From Bryobacterales bacterium (GTDB taxonomy: Bacteria; Acidobacteriota; Terriglobia; Bryobacterales; Bryobacteraceae): 64,000 nucleotides of DNA. Positions 23,310 to 32,029 of this stretch are shown here, piece by piece. The notes under the pieces were generated by a model that saw nothing but the letters and a program-made list of their open reading frames with translations, was not told where the DNA came from and did not search any database. Location of the stretch: the NCBI GenBank assembly GCA_947446025.1, contig CANFEY010000012.1:1-64000 (forward strand), read 5' to 3'. The stretch's first letter is position 1. Every line of letters begins with the position of its first letter. A program made the position numbers and the translations under genes.

Positions 23310-23759
23310 ATGTCCAATTCGCAGGTTCCCATCAAGCTGACCGCTTCCGCGAAAATGATCAAGGCCGGCTACGCTCTTGCGCTGCTGTTGGCCCTCGCCA
23401 TTGGTGCCTACATTCTCACACTCCAAAACCCGGACACTAGCCTATGGTGGCTGCTCGCCCTCCCGGCGGCGCTCGCAATCTATGCGGTGATCCACCATCT
23501 GCAACTCAGCTTCACCCACATCACAATCGACAACGGGCGCATCCGCTACGAAGCGGGAGTGTTCGCAAAATCCACCCGCACCATGGACCTCTCCAAGCTT
23601 CAAGACGTGCGCGTGGACCAAACCGTCCCGCAGCGCCTCTTGGGCATCGGCGATCTGTCTATCGAATCCGCGGGCAACACCAGCCAGATCGTGATCCTCG
23701 CCATCGACCGCCCGCAGGAAGCCGCGGATCGCATCCTCGAACTCGCCCGCGCCCGCTAA
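23310..23759 (+). CDS. Bacterial PH-domain (YdbS/YdbT-like) membrane protein
   Basis: This 149-residue protein has two helices (YALALLLALAIGAYILTL, LWWLLALPAALAIYAVIHHL) followed by a bPH2-type domain: FTHITIDNGRIRYEAGVFAKSTRTMDLSKLQDVRVDQTVPQRLLGIGDLSIESAG. The 'R..Y..G...k....i.l..iq.v...qs...rllg.G.l' pattern is typical. Function in this family is not settled. TAAGAT lies 9 nt upstream and an AAGG purine patch adjoins the ATG. It overlaps the convergent methyltransferase by 4 bp. Confidence 0.8.
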   Translation: MSNSQVPIKLTASAKMIKAGYALALLLALAIGAYILTLQNPDTSLWWLLALPAALAIYAVIHHLQLSFTHITIDNGRIRYEAGVFAKSTRTMDLSKLQDVRVDQTVPQRLLGIGDLSIESAGNTSQIVILAIDRPQEAADRILELARAR

Positions 23760-24286
23760 CGCCGCAAGGCGACGAATTTCCGCAGCAGCTCATACAGCAC
23801 CACTCCGCCCGCCGTGGCCACATTCAACGAGTGCTTTTGACCGAGCATTGGGATACGCACGTGTGTATCCGCCAACTCCAACACCGGCGCGCTCAGTCCG
23901 TCCACCTCATGCCCGAACATCAGCAGCACCGGAAACCGAGGCGTCCACTCAAACAAATCTACCGACCGGTCGTTAGTCTCAATCGCCGCGATCTCATAGC
24001 CTCGCGCGCGGTGCTCTTTTACGCGCGTCAATGCATCCAACGTGTGGTCCCAGCGAACTGTATCCTCCGCCCCTAGTGCTGTCTTTGAAATTTCCTTCTT
24101 GGGGGGATAGCTGGTGTACCCGCACAAATGCAGCGCCTCCACTCCAGCCGCGTCGCAGGTCCGGAAGAACGACCCCACGTTGTACATGGACCGCACGTTC
24201 TCCAGCAGCACGGAAACCGGCAGCGGACGCACAGAATCATAGGCGGCCGCACCCGCGGTCGCGCGATACGGAACTCGTTCGCTCAT
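23756..24286 (-). CDS. SPOUT-family RNA 2'-O-methyltransferase (TrmH/SpoU)
   Basis: The enzyme methylates ribose in tRNA or rRNA using SAM. The three SpoU motifs are present: motif 1 LENVRSMYNVGSFFRTCDA near residue 28, motif 2 VLLMFGHEVDGLS, and motif 3 IPMLGQKHSLNVATAGGVVLYE near the C-terminus, which make the trefoil knot. The 176-residue length fits a single-domain member without an N-terminal substrate domain. The start abuts the stop of the PQQ dehydrogenase (TAAATG), so it is last in that minus-strand unit. Target nucleotide is unknown. Confidence 0.9.
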   Translation of the reverse strand: MSERVPYRATAGAAAYDSVRPLPVSVLLENVRSMYNVGSFFRTCDAAGVEALHLCGYTSYPPKKEISKTALGAEDTVRWDHTLDALTRVKEHRARGYEIAAIETNDRSVDLFEWTPRFPVLLMFGHEVDGLSAPVLELADTHVRIPMLGQKHSLNVATAGGVVLYELLRKFVALRR

Positions 24287-25996
24287 TTATGGCAACGCGA
24301 AGACGTACATCGCGTTCGCCCCCGCGGGGACCTTTAGCTCCGGCACTTCGGCCGCAAGCTCCGGCAGCTTCAGATTGTCGCCCGTCATCACCGCGATGTA
24401 CTGCTTACCGCGCACCGCATACGTGATCGTGCTGACCGAGATGTTGCCGCCCAGGATCGCCTCCCACAGCATCTTGCCGTTGTTCGCATCGAACGCCCGG
24501 AACCTGCGCGACATGTCGCCGTGGAAAATCAGCCCGCCCGCAGTAGCCAGCACCGCCCCCATGCTCGGCGCGCGGCCCACGTCAAAGCGCAAAATCTCGC
24601 CCGTGGAAAGGTTGATCTTCGCGATCCCCGTCAGCTCGTTCGGATTGCCGCCCGGCCGCTGCACCACCTTCCAACTTTCGCGCCCGCCCGGCTGCGCCGA
24701 AATCAACTCGCGGCAGTTGTCGATGTACGACGTGTACAGCGAATTCGTCACCGGCGAATACGCCGCTGGCCAGTAGCTCTTGGCGTTCCAGTAACAGATG
24801 GTCTTCTTCTGCCCCGGACCCGTCACCACGTTGTCCCAATTGATCGTCGCCTTGCCCGTCTTCACGTCGATGTCGGAGATGGCGAAATTCGGCGTGTCGA
24901 ACGGAAACGGAGTCGCCCACAAAAACTCGCCGGTGTGCCGGTCGATCACCGAAACTCCCCCGCCCTCCGCCACCGTCACGCTCACGTCCCGCTGCTCACC
25001 ACGCTTCACATTCGCGCTAATCCACTTCACCGACTTCGGATCGGGATTGAATGCAACCCGAGCCAGTGTGCGCTCATTGGTGTGGTCCAGATCCGAGTCG
25101 TCGCCGGGAAGATGCTGGTAATACCACTTCAGCTTGCCCGTCGCCGGATCAATCGCCACCGTCGAGTTGCTGTAGAGATCCGCCGGCGCAGTCTTCGATA
25201 CGCCGTCCGCCGTGCCGTGGCGGTCCATGCGCCGGTCCGGCATCGGATTCGCGACGCCCCAGATCAGCGTCTTGTTCGCCACATCATAGGCGCCCGGCAA
25301 TCCCCAAGTGGAGGCCAAGCGCTTTTCAAGCGGCGCGCCCGCCCAAGACTCGGCACCCGGCTCACCATCCGCCGGCGTGGTGTAGAAGCGCCACAATTCC
25401 TTTCCCGTCAGCGCATCGTGCGCCGAGATGAAACAGCTGGCCCGGTTGCCCGCGCACGCGCCGCCCGAAATCACCTTGCCCTCCGCAATGATCGCGCCCG
25501 AAGTATTGCCGCGCGATTCCACCTTCGCCTCCCAACGCTGCTCACCCGTGCGCGCATCCAGGCCCACCACGAAGCTATCCGGCGCGGTGTACGCGATGAT
25601 ATCGCCGAAAATCGCCAGCGTCTTCGCCCTGCCCTGAGCGGCCTGGTTCGCCGGGACTTTGCGCTTGTACTCCCACAACACGTCGCCAGTGGTTGCATCC
25701 AGCGCCTGCACAATGGCCCCCGGAGCGATGACGTACATCACCCCGTCGTGGACCAGCGGGATCGTCTCCGTCTGCCCCGCCCCAATGCCGCGCGACCACG
25801 CCATCTTCAGTTGCCCCACGTTCGACGTGGTGATCTGATTCAACGGGCTGTAGCGCTGATTATCGTAGGTCCGGCTGAACATCAGCCAGTCATTCGGGCT
25901 CGGATTCTCCAGCATCTGCTGCGTCACCGGCACGAAATTCTTGACCTGGGCAATCGCCAAGGCACCGAAGGCAAAAAGTAGGATTGTGCGTTTCAT
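24287..25996 (-). CDS. PQQ-dependent periplasmic dehydrogenase (first copy)
   Basis: This 569-residue quinoprotein has a signal peptide (TILLFAFGALAIAQ) and an eight-bladed propeller with repeated tryptophan-docking motifs (ALDATTGDVLWEYKRK, GLDARTGEQRWEAKV, AFDANNGKMLWEAILGG). GEPGAESW and NNGALP-type loops match the methanol/ethanol dehydrogenase family. The family's usual GDNWDxD motif is GDDSDLDHTNE here, a variation near the active site. There is no fused cytochrome domain, so electrons must go to a separate cytochrome. It is divergent from a monoheme protein gene across about 115 bp. Confidence 0.88.
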   Translation of the reverse strand: MKRTILLFAFGALAIAQVKNFVPVTQQMLENPSPNDWLMFSRTYDNQRYSPLNQITTSNVGQLKMAWSRGIGAGQTETIPLVHDGVMYVIAPGAIVQALDATTGDVLWEYKRKVPANQAAQGRAKTLAIFGDIIAYTAPDSFVVGLDARTGEQRWEAKVESRGNTSGAIIAEGKVISGGACAGNRASCFISAHDALTGKELWRFYTTPADGEPGAESWAGAPLEKRLASTWGLPGAYDVANKTLIWGVANPMPDRRMDRHGTADGVSKTAPADLYSNSTVAIDPATGKLKWYYQHLPGDDSDLDHTNERTLARVAFNPDPKSVKWISANVKRGEQRDVSVTVAEGGGVSVIDRHTGEFLWATPFPFDTPNFAISDIDVKTGKATINWDNVVTGPGQKKTICYWNAKSYWPAAYSPVTNSLYTSYIDNCRELISAQPGGRESWKVVQRPGGNPNELTGIAKINLSTGEILRFDVGRAPSMGAVLATAGGLIFHGDMSRRFRAFDANNGKMLWEAILGGNISVSTITYAVRGKQYIAVMTGDNLKLPELAAEVPELKVPAGANAMYVFALP

Positions 25997-26096
25997 GCTC
26001 GAACTAGGGTGACTGAAGTCGCGCGCTGACGCAAGCCCTGCGCGGCATAGCGCAACCCTCGCCGGATTACGGCCTTTAAAGTGGCATTCTACATGC

Positions 26097-26102
26097 TACA
26101 TT
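26097..26102 (+). promoter_or_regulatory. Candidate extended -10 box TGCTACATT
   Basis: TACATT with an upstream TGC lies 8 nt before the ATG of the monoheme protein gene. It has the same spacing as other candidate leaderless starts here. Confidence 0.45.
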
Positions 26103-26110
26103 TATGGCGT

Positions 26111-27352
26111 ATGAAACGAAGCGCAATATGGCTGGCCGCCTTCGCGGGTGCCGTGGCTCTGATGATGGCCGCGGAAAGTTCCATCATCCCCTCTGACCAT
26201 CCGGCCATCGACTACCCCAACACCCCCACCTCCGACCCCGGCGAACTGCTGAACCGCAAGCTGGCCACAGGCGAGGTGAAGTTGAAGTATGACGACAAGT
26301 GGGGCTACCTGCCGGCATTGCTCAAAGCACTCGACGTGAATCCTGATTCGCAAGTCCTTGTGTTCTCTAAGACCAGCTTCCAGGCCGTTCGCATTTCTCC
26401 CCGCCAGCCGCGTGCCCTCTACTTCAATGACACGGTAAGCATCGGTCGCGTGCAAGGCAGTGACGTGTTGGAGCTGGCCACGCTCGACCCCAAGCAGGGT
26501 TACATTTTCTACACCTTTGAAGACAAGAAATCCGATCACCCGGTATTTGACCGCCGCGATATTTGCCTGAGTTGCCATCATGGACCCGCCACCGCGGGCG
26601 TTCCGGGCATCATGGTCGCCTCCGTGTATCCCGACTCCTCTGGGATGCCCTTCGCCCGCCTGGGTATGCCCGCCACGGACCATCGCACGCGATTCCAGGA
26701 TCGCTGGGGAGGATGGTACGTGACCGGCACGCACGGAGGCCAGCAGCATCGCGGCAACGCCGTGGCGCGAGACCGCGCTGCTCCAGATCTTCTCGACTTG
26801 CGCGATACGCAAAATCTGCTCAGCCTGTCAAAGAAGTTCGACACGGATCCGTACCTCGAAAAGACCAGTGACGTGGTGGCGCTGTTGACGCTGGAACATC
26901 AGACCCGCATGACCAATCTGCTCACGCGTCTGGGCTGGCGCTCGCGTGTGGGTGAGGATGTGACAGAGGACATCGAGAGCACAGTGACGTACATGCTGTT
27001 CGCCGACGAGGCACCTCTGCTGGATACCGTCAAGGGGGCGTCCACGTTTCAGGAGACCTTCCCCAAGCGCGGCCCGCGCGATGCGAAAGGCCGCAGCCTG
27101 CGCGACTTTGACCTGCGCACACGCCTGTTCCGCTACCCGCTGAGCTACATGATCTACAGCGACGTGTTCGATAGCCTCCCGGCGGTGGTGCGCGACCGCA
27201 TCTACAAACGCTTACTGGAAGTGTTGAGCGCCGAATCCCCGGAGGCGAAGTTTGCGAAGTTGACGCCGGAGACGCGCCGCTCAGTCCTGGAAATCGTCGC
27301 CGCTACGAAGCCCGGCCTGCCCCAGGGCTGGTTAGAGCGGGATCACCAGTAA
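26111..27352 (+). CDS. Secreted monoheme c-type protein, unknown family
   Basis: A 413-residue exported protein (signal SAIWLAAFAGAVALMMA) with one haem c motif, CLSCHHG, near residue 150. The rest is largely helical with no motif I know. The QGYIFYTFEDKK block before the haem and the many Met and His residues are compatible with a periplasmic electron-transfer or sensing role. Context between two PQQ dehydrogenases suggests a link with them. The track start lies 10 codons upstream; the ATG here begins the signal peptide and has the -10 box. The 3' end overlaps the next gene by 21 bp. Confidence 0.75.
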   Translation: MKRSAIWLAAFAGAVALMMAAESSIIPSDHPAIDYPNTPTSDPGELLNRKLATGEVKLKYDDKWGYLPALLKALDVNPDSQVLVFSKTSFQAVRISPRQPRALYFNDTVSIGRVQGSDVLELATLDPKQGYIFYTFEDKKSDHPVFDRRDICLSCHHGPATAGVPGIMVASVYPDSSGMPFARLGMPATDHRTRFQDRWGGWYVTGTHGGQQHRGNAVARDRAAPDLLDLRDTQNLLSLSKKFDTDPYLEKTSDVVALLTLEHQTRMTNLLTRLGWRSRVGEDVTEDIESTVTYMLFADEAPLLDTVKGASTFQETFPKRGPRDAKGRSLRDFDLRTRLFRYPLSYMIYSDVFDSLPAVVRDRIYKRLLEVLSAESPEAKFAKLTPETRRSVLEIVAATKPGLPQGWLERDHQ

Positions 27353-27781
27353 CGTGTCAATGTGCCGTGAATCGGCCACGACAATGCGCTCTTCAAATTT
27401 CGTCGTGGTGCCGTCGAGCGCGATCTTGTCCAAATACACACCGGCCGAAAAGACGCTCATGTCCCCGTCGGCCGTCGTGCGGATCACCAGGTAGTTTGAG
27501 CGGCACACCGCCGTCTCGCCATCAAACGACTCAATCGACAAGCCGCTGATTTGGTGCGAGTAGTGATGTTCATCGTCGGTGATGCGGACCCGGTCGGCGA
27601 GCATGCCGTGGCCGCGGCATTCCATAACCGTGAGTTCGTCGCGGGTGGTGACGCGGTAGAGGCAGTAATCGGTGAACAAGTCCGGCCATTCGTCCATCCG
27701 GCCATCGTCAATCAAACGGATGTAGCGGGCGTGCAGGTCTTCGATCTGTCGGCGTTGCGCTTCGTTCACATGAATTATCAT
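27332..27781 (-). CDS. SnoaL-like / ring-hydroxylating dioxygenase small-subunit-like protein
   Basis: This 149-residue protein has an NTF2-like fold signature: DLHARYIRLIDDGRMDEWPDLFTDYCLYRVTT near the N-terminus, then HHYSHQISGLSIESFDGETAVCRSNYLVIRTTADGDMSVFSAGVYLDKI. This is the layout of Rieske dioxygenase beta subunits and SnoaL cyclases. No large subunit is adjacent, so an enzyme role is unproven. I chose the ATG giving MIIHVNEAQ. Its start codon is embedded in the -10 box of the divergent PQQ gene, and it overlaps the previous gene's end. Confidence 0.65.
   Translation of the reverse strand: MIIHVNEAQRRQIEDLHARYIRLIDDGRMDEWPDLFTDYCLYRVTTRDELTVMECRGHGMLADRVRITDDEHHYSHQISGLSIESFDGETAVCRSNYLVIRTTADGDMSVFSAGVYLDKIALDGTTTKFEERIVVADSRHIDTLLVIPL
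27776..27781 (+). promoter_or_regulatory. Candidate -10 box TATCAT of the second PQQ gene
   Basis: TATCAT lies 7 nt before the ATG of the plus-strand PQQ gene. Its last three bases are the complement of the ATG of the minus-strand SnoaL-like gene, so promoter and start codon overlap. Confidence 0.45.
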
Positions 27782-27788
27782 AGTCCCC

Positions 27789-29462
27789 ATGCGTACTCTT
27801 GCATTTTTGGCCTGCACGGCGGCGTTCGCGCAGACGGGCGCACCCGCGCTCAACGATTGGAGCAGTTACGGCGGCACGCAGTACAGCTGGCGTTACAGCG
27901 CCTTGAACCAGATCAACACCCAGAACATAAAGCAGCTCGCCCCCGCGTGGTTGTTTCAAACCGGCGACTATGCGGAGAACCTGCATTCGACGCCCATCGT
28001 GCAGAACGGCGTGATGTACCTGATCACCGCGCGCTTGCAGGTGTTCGCGCTCGATGCCACCAACGGCAAAGTGATCTGGCACTACCGTTACCCCTCGCCC
28101 GCCGCCGGGCTGCCCGGCACACACGCCGACTTCATTCAGAATCGCGGCGTTGCCATCGGCGACGGCAAAGTGTTCTTCGGTACCAAGGACAACTTCATGG
28201 TCGCGCTGGACCAAAGAACGGGCAAAGAAGTTTGGAAGGTTTCCATCGACGATCCCAAGCAATGCGGCTGCAACATCACAGGCGCGCCGCTAGTGGTGAA
28301 GGACAAGGTGATCATCGGCGGCAACGGCGGTGACCAGGCGCATCGCGGCTACCTCACAGCGCTGTCCACCAAGACTGGCCGGGTCGCGTGGCGCTGGTAT
28401 GTGGTGCCGGGTCCGGGCGAACCGGGCAACGATACGTGGAAGGGCGATAGCTGGCGCTACGGCGGCGGATCGCCGTGGCTCACTGGCTCCTACGATCCGG
28501 AGTTGAACTTGCTCTATTGGGGCACCGGCAACGCAGCCGCGGATTTCTACGACGGCGACCGCGTCGTAGCCGGCGCGAACAAAGGCGCACCGACGAATCT
28601 TTACACCGCAAGTGTGGTCGCGCTCGATGCCGATACCGGCAAGCTTCGCTGGCACTATCAGGAAGTCCCCGACGATGTGTGGGACTACGACGCCGCCTAC
28701 GAAGTGCTGTTGATGGACCGCGAAATCCGCGGGCAGATGCGCAAGATTCTGGTCCACATGAACAAGAGCGGGCTGACGTTTGTGCTGGACCGCGTGACCG
28801 GCCAATATCTCAGCGCGTTCATGGTGCCGGAGGTTTACAACTGGATCACCGGCTTCACCGAAGACGGCAAGCTGGTGGGCCGCAATGAACCCGTGCTGGG
28901 GCAGAAGGGCAATTTCTGTCCGTCGACGGCGGGCGCGAAGAGTTGGAACAGCATGGCATATTCGCCGCGCACCGGCTTCATTTACACACCCACGAATGAG
29001 ACCTGCAACGACATCACTTCAAACGCAACACCGGCGAGTGAAGGTAAGTTCTACATGAACGGCGAATTTCCGATGACGCTGCCGCCGGGGCGCACCACCT
29101 ATAGCCACGTGGATGCGTTCGATCCGGTGACGGGTAAGCGCATGTGGAGCATGCCGTACCGCCTGATGCTGCTCTCTTCGATGCTCACCACAGCGGGCGA
29201 CCTGGTGTTCACCGGCGATCCTGAGGGAAATTTCTTCGCGCTGGACGCGCGCTCTGGCAACAAGCTGTGGAATTTCCAGACGGGCGCGGGCCATCGTGGC
29301 GCGGCGATTTCCTATTCGGTGAACGGCAAGCAGTACATCGCGACGACCACGGGCTGGCATCAGACAGTGGTGGGCGGCGCGGTGGCTAGAATTTTCCCAG
29401 AGGAAGAGTTCCGGTTGGGTTCGACGTTGGTGGTGTTCGCATTGCCGGAGGGTACGCGATGA
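27789..29462 (+). CDS. PQQ-dependent periplasmic dehydrogenase (second copy)
   Basis: A 557-residue quinoprotein with a signal peptide (RTLAFLACTAAFAQ) and propeller repeats (ALDATNGKVIWHYRYP, ALDQRTGKEVWKV, ALDADTGKLRWHY, ALDARSGNKLWNFQTG). WDYDAAYE and GEPGNDTWKGDSW match the alcohol dehydrogenase (XoxF/ExaA-like) group, and CGCNITGAP lies where a Cys pair occurs in some members. The gene overlaps the diheme cytochrome c by 4 nt (ATGA), so the pair looks like a dehydrogenase plus its electron acceptor. Substrate is undetermined. Confidence 0.9.
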   Translation: MRTLAFLACTAAFAQTGAPALNDWSSYGGTQYSWRYSALNQINTQNIKQLAPAWLFQTGDYAENLHSTPIVQNGVMYLITARLQVFALDATNGKVIWHYRYPSPAAGLPGTHADFIQNRGVAIGDGKVFFGTKDNFMVALDQRTGKEVWKVSIDDPKQCGCNITGAPLVVKDKVIIGGNGGDQAHRGYLTALSTKTGRVAWRWYVVPGPGEPGNDTWKGDSWRYGGGSPWLTGSYDPELNLLYWGTGNAAADFYDGDRVVAGANKGAPTNLYTASVVALDADTGKLRWHYQEVPDDVWDYDAAYEVLLMDREIRGQMRKILVHMNKSGLTFVLDRVTGQYLSAFMVPEVYNWITGFTEDGKLVGRNEPVLGQKGNFCPSTAGAKSWNSMAYSPRTGFIYTPTNETCNDITSNATPASEGKFYMNGEFPMTLPPGRTTYSHVDAFDPVTGKRMWSMPYRLMLLSSMLTTAGDLVFTGDPEGNFFALDARSGNKLWNFQTGAGHRGAAISYSVNGKQYIATTTGWHQTVVGGAVARIFPEEEFRLGSTLVVFALPEGTR

Positions 29463-30178
29463 TTCGTTCGTTGGTGTTGAGCATGGTGGTATGCGGGATC
29501 GCGAATGCGCAGGCAGTCCGCGGAGAGCAAGTGTTCGTGCAGTCATGTAGCACGGGCTATTGCCACGGGTCGAGAGGTGTGGGAGCGGGTGCGCCGCGTC
29601 TGGCGGCTCGCGGGTTCGATCAGAATTCTATCCGCGCCACCATCACCAACGGAGTGACCGGCACCAGCATGCCGTCGTTTGCAAAGAGTCTTTCGCGGAC
29701 GGATCTTGCTGCCGTCGTGAACTATGTATCGGCCTTGAATGGCGCGACCGCAACGGCTGCCGCAACAGCTCCGGTGAAGCTGGCACCGCAGGCTGCGCGC
29801 GGCAAGGCGCTCTTCAGCGACGCCGTGAAGAGTTTTGGACGCTGCGCAACTTGCCATGAGGCAGGAGGGCTCGGCATCGCCGTGGCCCCGCCGATTCACG
29901 ACGTGCCTCTCAACGCCGCAGCCCTGAAGGCGCTAAAGACTCCGCGCGTAGTGACTGCAACCATTGCCGGGGAATCGATGCCTGCGTTAGTCGTCGCGAA
30001 GAAAACCGGCACCATCACGTTCTACGATCTGACCATGCCACCGCCTGTGCTGCGCACCGAACCGCCGGCGGAATTCACCAGCCGGGAGGAATCCACTTGG
30101 AAACACTCGGATGTGATCGGCGCGTATTCAGATGCCGACCTCACCCCGATCCTGACGTTCCTACGCGCCGTGAAGTAG
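29459..30178 (+). CDS. Diheme cytochrome c with one CX4CH site
   Basis: A 239-residue exported protein (signal SLVLSMVVCGIANAQ). The first haem domain carries CSTGYCHG, in which four residues rather than two separate the cysteines. The second is a standard CATCH. Met ligands are plausible in TSMPSF and ESMPALV. The C-terminal part (EFTSREESTWKHSDVIGAYSDADLTPILTFLR) is typical of PQQ-linked cytochromes. It is coupled to the PQQ dehydrogenase and probably takes its electrons. CX4CH haem sites are known from some multihaem cytochromes, so this could be functional rather than a defect. Confidence 0.8.
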   Translation: MIRSLVLSMVVCGIANAQAVRGEQVFVQSCSTGYCHGSRGVGAGAPRLAARGFDQNSIRATITNGVTGTSMPSFAKSLSRTDLAAVVNYVSALNGATATAAATAPVKLAPQAARGKALFSDAVKSFGRCATCHEAGGLGIAVAPPIHDVPLNAAALKALKTPRVVTATIAGESMPALVVAKKTGTITFYDLTMPPPVLRTEPPAEFTSREESTWKHSDVIGAYSDADLTPILTFLRAVK

Positions 30179-31111
30179 TTACTTCGTCACGCCCGGTGCG
30201 TAGTAGCCTTGCCGCGCGCGGACGATCATGTCTCCCACGGCGACGACCTTCACGTTGATCTGGTGATACTTCCCGTCGCGGATCAGCGGTTCCGGGCGAT
30301 ACAGCACGTTGTATTGGTGACGCAGCTCGTTGGTGATGTTCACGAACGACTGCCCCAGGTCCTCTTCCTTGAACGGGAAGTATGCCAGGCCGCCGGTCTG
30401 CTCGCCGAGGTACCGGAGAACCTTGTCGCCGTCTGTGGAGTTGTGAGTGATGTTCGTGGAGACGGTATAGATGACAACGTCGGCTTTCTGCGCCATCTCC
30501 AGCGCCTGCTCGCGGCTGAATTCGCTCAGCGTGTCTTCACCGTCACTCAGGATGATGATCGCCCGGCGGTACTTGTCGTGGGGTTCGTCTTTCGTTAGTT
30601 GTTCGGAGGCGCGGTAGATCGCGTCGTAGAGAGCCGTTCCACCTCCGGCCTGCATGCGGCGGACGGCGGACGTAAGCGCGGTCTTGTCACCCATAAGGTC
30701 GACGGCCAACTGCGCCACGGTATCGAAGTGCATGATCAGCGCCTTATCTTGTCCTGTGCGCATCGCCGTGTTGATGAAGTCCACGGCGGCGTCCTGCAGG
30801 AAGCGGAAGCGTGTGCGGATGCTGTTGCTGGTGTCGACAAGAATTGCCAGACGCAGGGGCAGGTCGGTTTCGGCGGTGAACTCCAGGATGTTCTGTTTGC
30901 GCTTGTTTTCGGTGATCTCGAAGTCTTCCTTCTTGAGTTCTGTCATGAAGCGGCCCTTCTTGTCGGTGACGGTGAACAGCAGGTTGACGCGGGTCACGTC
31001 AAGCGTGAAGGGCGTGTCGGAATCCTGCGGGCCGGCGTCAACCGGAACGGGCGGCTTGGTCTGCGCGAACGTCATCGCGGAGAACAGAAGGAGAAGGCCT
31101 AGATGTTTCAT
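30179..31111 (-). CDS. Exported VWFA-domain protein (acidobacterial VWFA-related type)
   Basis: This 310-residue protein has a signal peptide (HLGLLLLFSAMTFAQ), an Ig-like opening (VTRVNLLFTVTDKKGRFMTELKKEDFEITENKRKQ), and a von Willebrand A domain with the MIDAS motif DTSNS and later LSDGEDT. This is the VWFA-related Acidobacterial domain plan (TIGR03436 group), abundant in Solibacter-like genomes. Its function is unknown; a role in protein-protein or surface binding is inferred. TATAAT lies 11 nt upstream. It follows the rluD-like gene on the same strand at a 12-bp gap. Confidence 0.88.
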   Translation of the reverse strand: MKHLGLLLLFSAMTFAQTKPPVPVDAGPQDSDTPFTLDVTRVNLLFTVTDKKGRFMTELKKEDFEITENKRKQNILEFTAETDLPLRLAILVDTSNSIRTRFRFLQDAAVDFINTAMRTGQDKALIMHFDTVAQLAVDLMGDKTALTSAVRRMQAGGGTALYDAIYRASEQLTKDEPHDKYRRAIIILSDGEDTLSEFSREQALEMAQKADVVIYTVSTNITHNSTDGDKVLRYLGEQTGGLAYFPFKEEDLGQSFVNITNELRHQYNVLYRPEPLIRDGKYHQINVKVVAVGDMIVRARQGYYAPGVTK

Positions 31112-31122
31112 GGCTACTTTGA

Positions 31123-31128
31123 ATTATA
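31123..31128 (-). promoter_or_regulatory. Candidate -10 box TATAAT of the VWA gene
   Basis: A perfect consensus TATAAT overlaps the last codons of the pseudouridine synthase gene and lies 11 nt before the VWA ATG. The VWA gene may thus have its own promoter within the operon. Confidence 0.5.
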
Positions 31129-32029
31129 GACCTGTCAGCCAGTCCGCGAGGTCGCGGGGGAGTGGCGCTTCGACGAGGACCCGCTCATCAGCGGCAGGGC
31201 TGTCGAATTCGATGCGCCAGGCGTGCAGAAACATGCGCGGAGCATCGGGCTGTTTGGCGGAGCCGTAAACTACGTCGCCCGCGACCGGATGACCCAGGCT
31301 CTGTAGGTGTACGCGGATTTGATGCGTGCGTCCGGTGCCGATGCGGACTTCGAGGTAGGTGAACTTCTCGAAGCGCTGCAGCACCCGGTATTCGGTGAGG
31401 GCCTCGCGTCCCGTTGCAACTCCGCAGGTCATGCGCGTCCGGCGGACTGGGTCACGCGAGATCGGCTTGGTGACGCGGCCTGTTTCGTCGCGAACTTTCC
31501 CGCGCACCAACGCCAAATACGTCTTCGACACGGTGCGCCCCGAAAACTGCGCCGCCAGCGACTGATGGGCAGCATCTGTACGAGCCACTAGGATCACACC
31601 GCTGGTGTCCTTATCCAAGCGATGCACGATGCCGGGGCGCAGGTCTCCGCCGACGTGCGAGAGATCTTCCTGGAAACGATGCACCAGCCGGTTGACCAGC
31701 GTGCCGTCGTGATTCCCCGCGCCTGCGTGGACAATCATTCCTGCCGGCTTGTTGATCGCGAGGACTGCGGCGTCTTCATACAGCACCTCGACTGGCAAGT
31801 CCTCCGGCATCGCTTTCAATGGCGTGAGATTCGCGGGCTGCACGTCCACACGCTGGCCGCCGCGCAACAGAGTGGAAACCTTTGCGGGAACGCCGTCCAC
31901 CGCCACGTGCCCATCCTTCACCCACGATTGCAAACGGCTGCGGCTGTACTCCGGCAGTTGCTCTTGCAGAAAGTGATCGAGGCGCTTCTGAACGTCCCTT
32001 TCACCGGCGATGAGTGAGTGCGGCGTCAC
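31124..32029 (-). CDS. RluA-family 23S rRNA/tRNA pseudouridine synthase
   Basis: The enzyme isomerises uridine in structured RNA. An S4-like domain opens the protein (KRLDHFLQEQLPEYSRSRLQSWVKDGHVAVDGVPAK), then the RluA catalytic motif GIVHRLDKDTSG with the essential Asp, and later RIGTGRTHQIRVHL. The 301-residue size matches RluC/D. The track begins far upstream in another gene; the GTG that overlaps the metW stop (GTGA) gives the expected N-terminus. Which uridine it modifies cannot be told; RluD (helix 69) is likely from S4 plus length. Confidence 0.88.
   Translation of the reverse strand: MTPHSLIAGERDVQKRLDHFLQEQLPEYSRSRLQSWVKDGHVAVDGVPAKVSTLLRGGQRVDVQPANLTPLKAMPEDLPVEVLYEDAAVLAINKPAGMIVHAGAGNHDGTLVNRLVHRFQEDLSHVGGDLRPGIVHRLDKDTSGVILVARTDAAHQSLAAQFSGRTVSKTYLALVRGKVRDETGRVTKPISRDPVRRTRMTCGVATGREALTEYRVLQRFEKFTYLEVRIGTGRTHQIRVHLQSLGHPVAGDVVYGSAKQPDAPRMFLHAWRIEFDSPAADERVLVEAPLPRDLADWLTGL

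Noticed and set aside
24521-25981. 486-codon ORF antisense to the first PQQ dehydrogenase
   Set aside because: The sequence is Arg/His-rich with no motif, while the minus-strand frame shows a clear propeller.
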